In this document: one piece after another, positions 63,401 to 64,000 of the stretch | Layout of the letters: the number at the start of each line of letters is the position of its first letter | Position numbering within the stretch: the stretch's first letter is position 1 | Origin: Phialocephala subalpina | Lineage: Eukaryota; Ascomycota; Leotiomycetes; Helotiales; Mollisiaceae | Assembly (NCBI GenBank): GCA_900073065.1 | Contig: FJOG01000024.1 | Coordinates: forward strand, 172,630-236,629 | Length of the DNA: 64,000 nucleotides | Direction: 5' to 3' | The notes under the pieces: generated by a model | Told to the model about the DNA's origin: nothing | The model's database searches: none | The model's input: the letters and a program-made list of their open reading frames with translations, nothing else | Translations under genes and position numbers: made by a program

Positions 63401-64000
63401 ACTTCGAGCAACATAAAACTCGTTGCCGCCCTCACCCATCTCGTCGCGCGACCTAAATAAGCAAATACCCAGCCCGAGTAATGCTTTTTACTTACGCTCA
63501 CTTATTACTAGTTATTATCCTTATTTACTTTGCTCCGCTTGATTAATCTACTTAGTATATTATTACTATAAATTATTTTTAGGCTTATAGAGCTAAAACT
63601 ACTGCGGCAGGGTCATATGAGTTTCTCAAAAATTCTTGTTTGTATTAGGTAGTTTCGGGGGTTTGTGCCAGCCACGTGCTCCCCAGTACATAAGGAGCTC
63701 TTTGCTCTCTGAAAACAATTAAGCATCTTTGCCCACTCCATTTACAGGCTTATTCTACGTATGGCTGATTACTCTGCGCGACGATTATCGAATTAGTTCA
63801 GCCCACTGGCTGAGACGAAGTGACCTACAATTAGGCGCTCGTTTATTGCCCTTCTATATTACCCCCCGTAATAATAATACTTTTCCTTGGGCAAAGTATT
63901 AAAAAAAGGTTTATTTTCGAGTTTTTTAATTTTTTTTCCTTTTCTTTTCTTTTTAAGAAATTATATTTCTTTTTTCTTTTTTTTTTATTATATTATTTCC
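63401..64000. other. Window edge grading into AT-rich sequence
   Basis: A+T content rises toward the edge; the last 100 bases are T/A runs. Probably the start of another RIP-like block. No gene seen. Confidence 0.5.

Noticed and set aside
1..64000. CRISPR arrays, rRNA or tRNA genes
   Set aside because: No regular spacer-repeat array and no tRNA arm pattern was noticed by eye; a tRNA covariance search could still find one.

Overview
The window looks like a contig from a filamentous ascomycete (Pezizomycotina). Genes carry short 42-100 nt GT-AG introns with CTNAC-like branch sites. The families are typical of such fungi: a HET-domain protein, a NACHT NOD-like receptor, Zn2Cys6 regulators, 2EXR proteins and GPI synthesis. 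Two almost pure A+T blocks (about 30.2-31.47 kb and 34.55-34.95 kb) resemble repeat-induced point mutation (RIP) isochores. Class is not certain; a dothideomycete-like genome is a guess. Three assembly gaps are present (1968-2389, 30444-30899, 51869-52193).

Layout. 0.3-12 kb: a low-complexity hypothetical gene, a secreted M28 peptidase, a protein kinase-like gene with an in-frame stop, two frame-broken 2EXR genes, and two small conserved fungal genes that only appear after splicing. 12-24 kb: a conserved hypothetical gene, HET protein, nucleotide-sugar transporter, GPI12-type de-N-acetylase, GT32 glycosyltransferase and a C2H2 relic. 24.6-29.3 kb: a divergent pair, an AtuA-like protein and a class III CoA-transferase. 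30-36 kb: RIP-like blocks around an intact NLR and an O-methyltransferase relic. 36-48 kb: MYND protein, two Zn2Cys6 regulators (one with an in-frame stop), a ubiquitin-like-domain relic, an SDR reductase and an NCS1 permease with four in-frame stops. 48-64 kb: small secreted protein, BTB gene with an in-frame stop, a divergent pair of complementary ring-hydroxylase halves, a GPI-anchored protein, an amino-acid/choline-type permease and an intact 2EXR gene.

Most notable observations. (1) The divergent genes at 53.1-54.5 kb and 55.2-56.6 kb divide the two metal centres of a Rieske oxygenase: one has the mononuclear-iron motif but no [2Fe-2S] ligands, the other the reverse. (2) A family of about 135-bp elements with terminal inverted repeats built on CAATCTCCCAGCCTTG sits inside introns and just behind genes, like introner-like elements or MITEs. 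(3) Many genes carry single lesions (TAA/TAG/TGA where coding continues, one AT donor, one GG acceptor), often explainable by C-to-T change.

All spliced models were built by hand from reading-frame continuity and splice signals; no database search was run.
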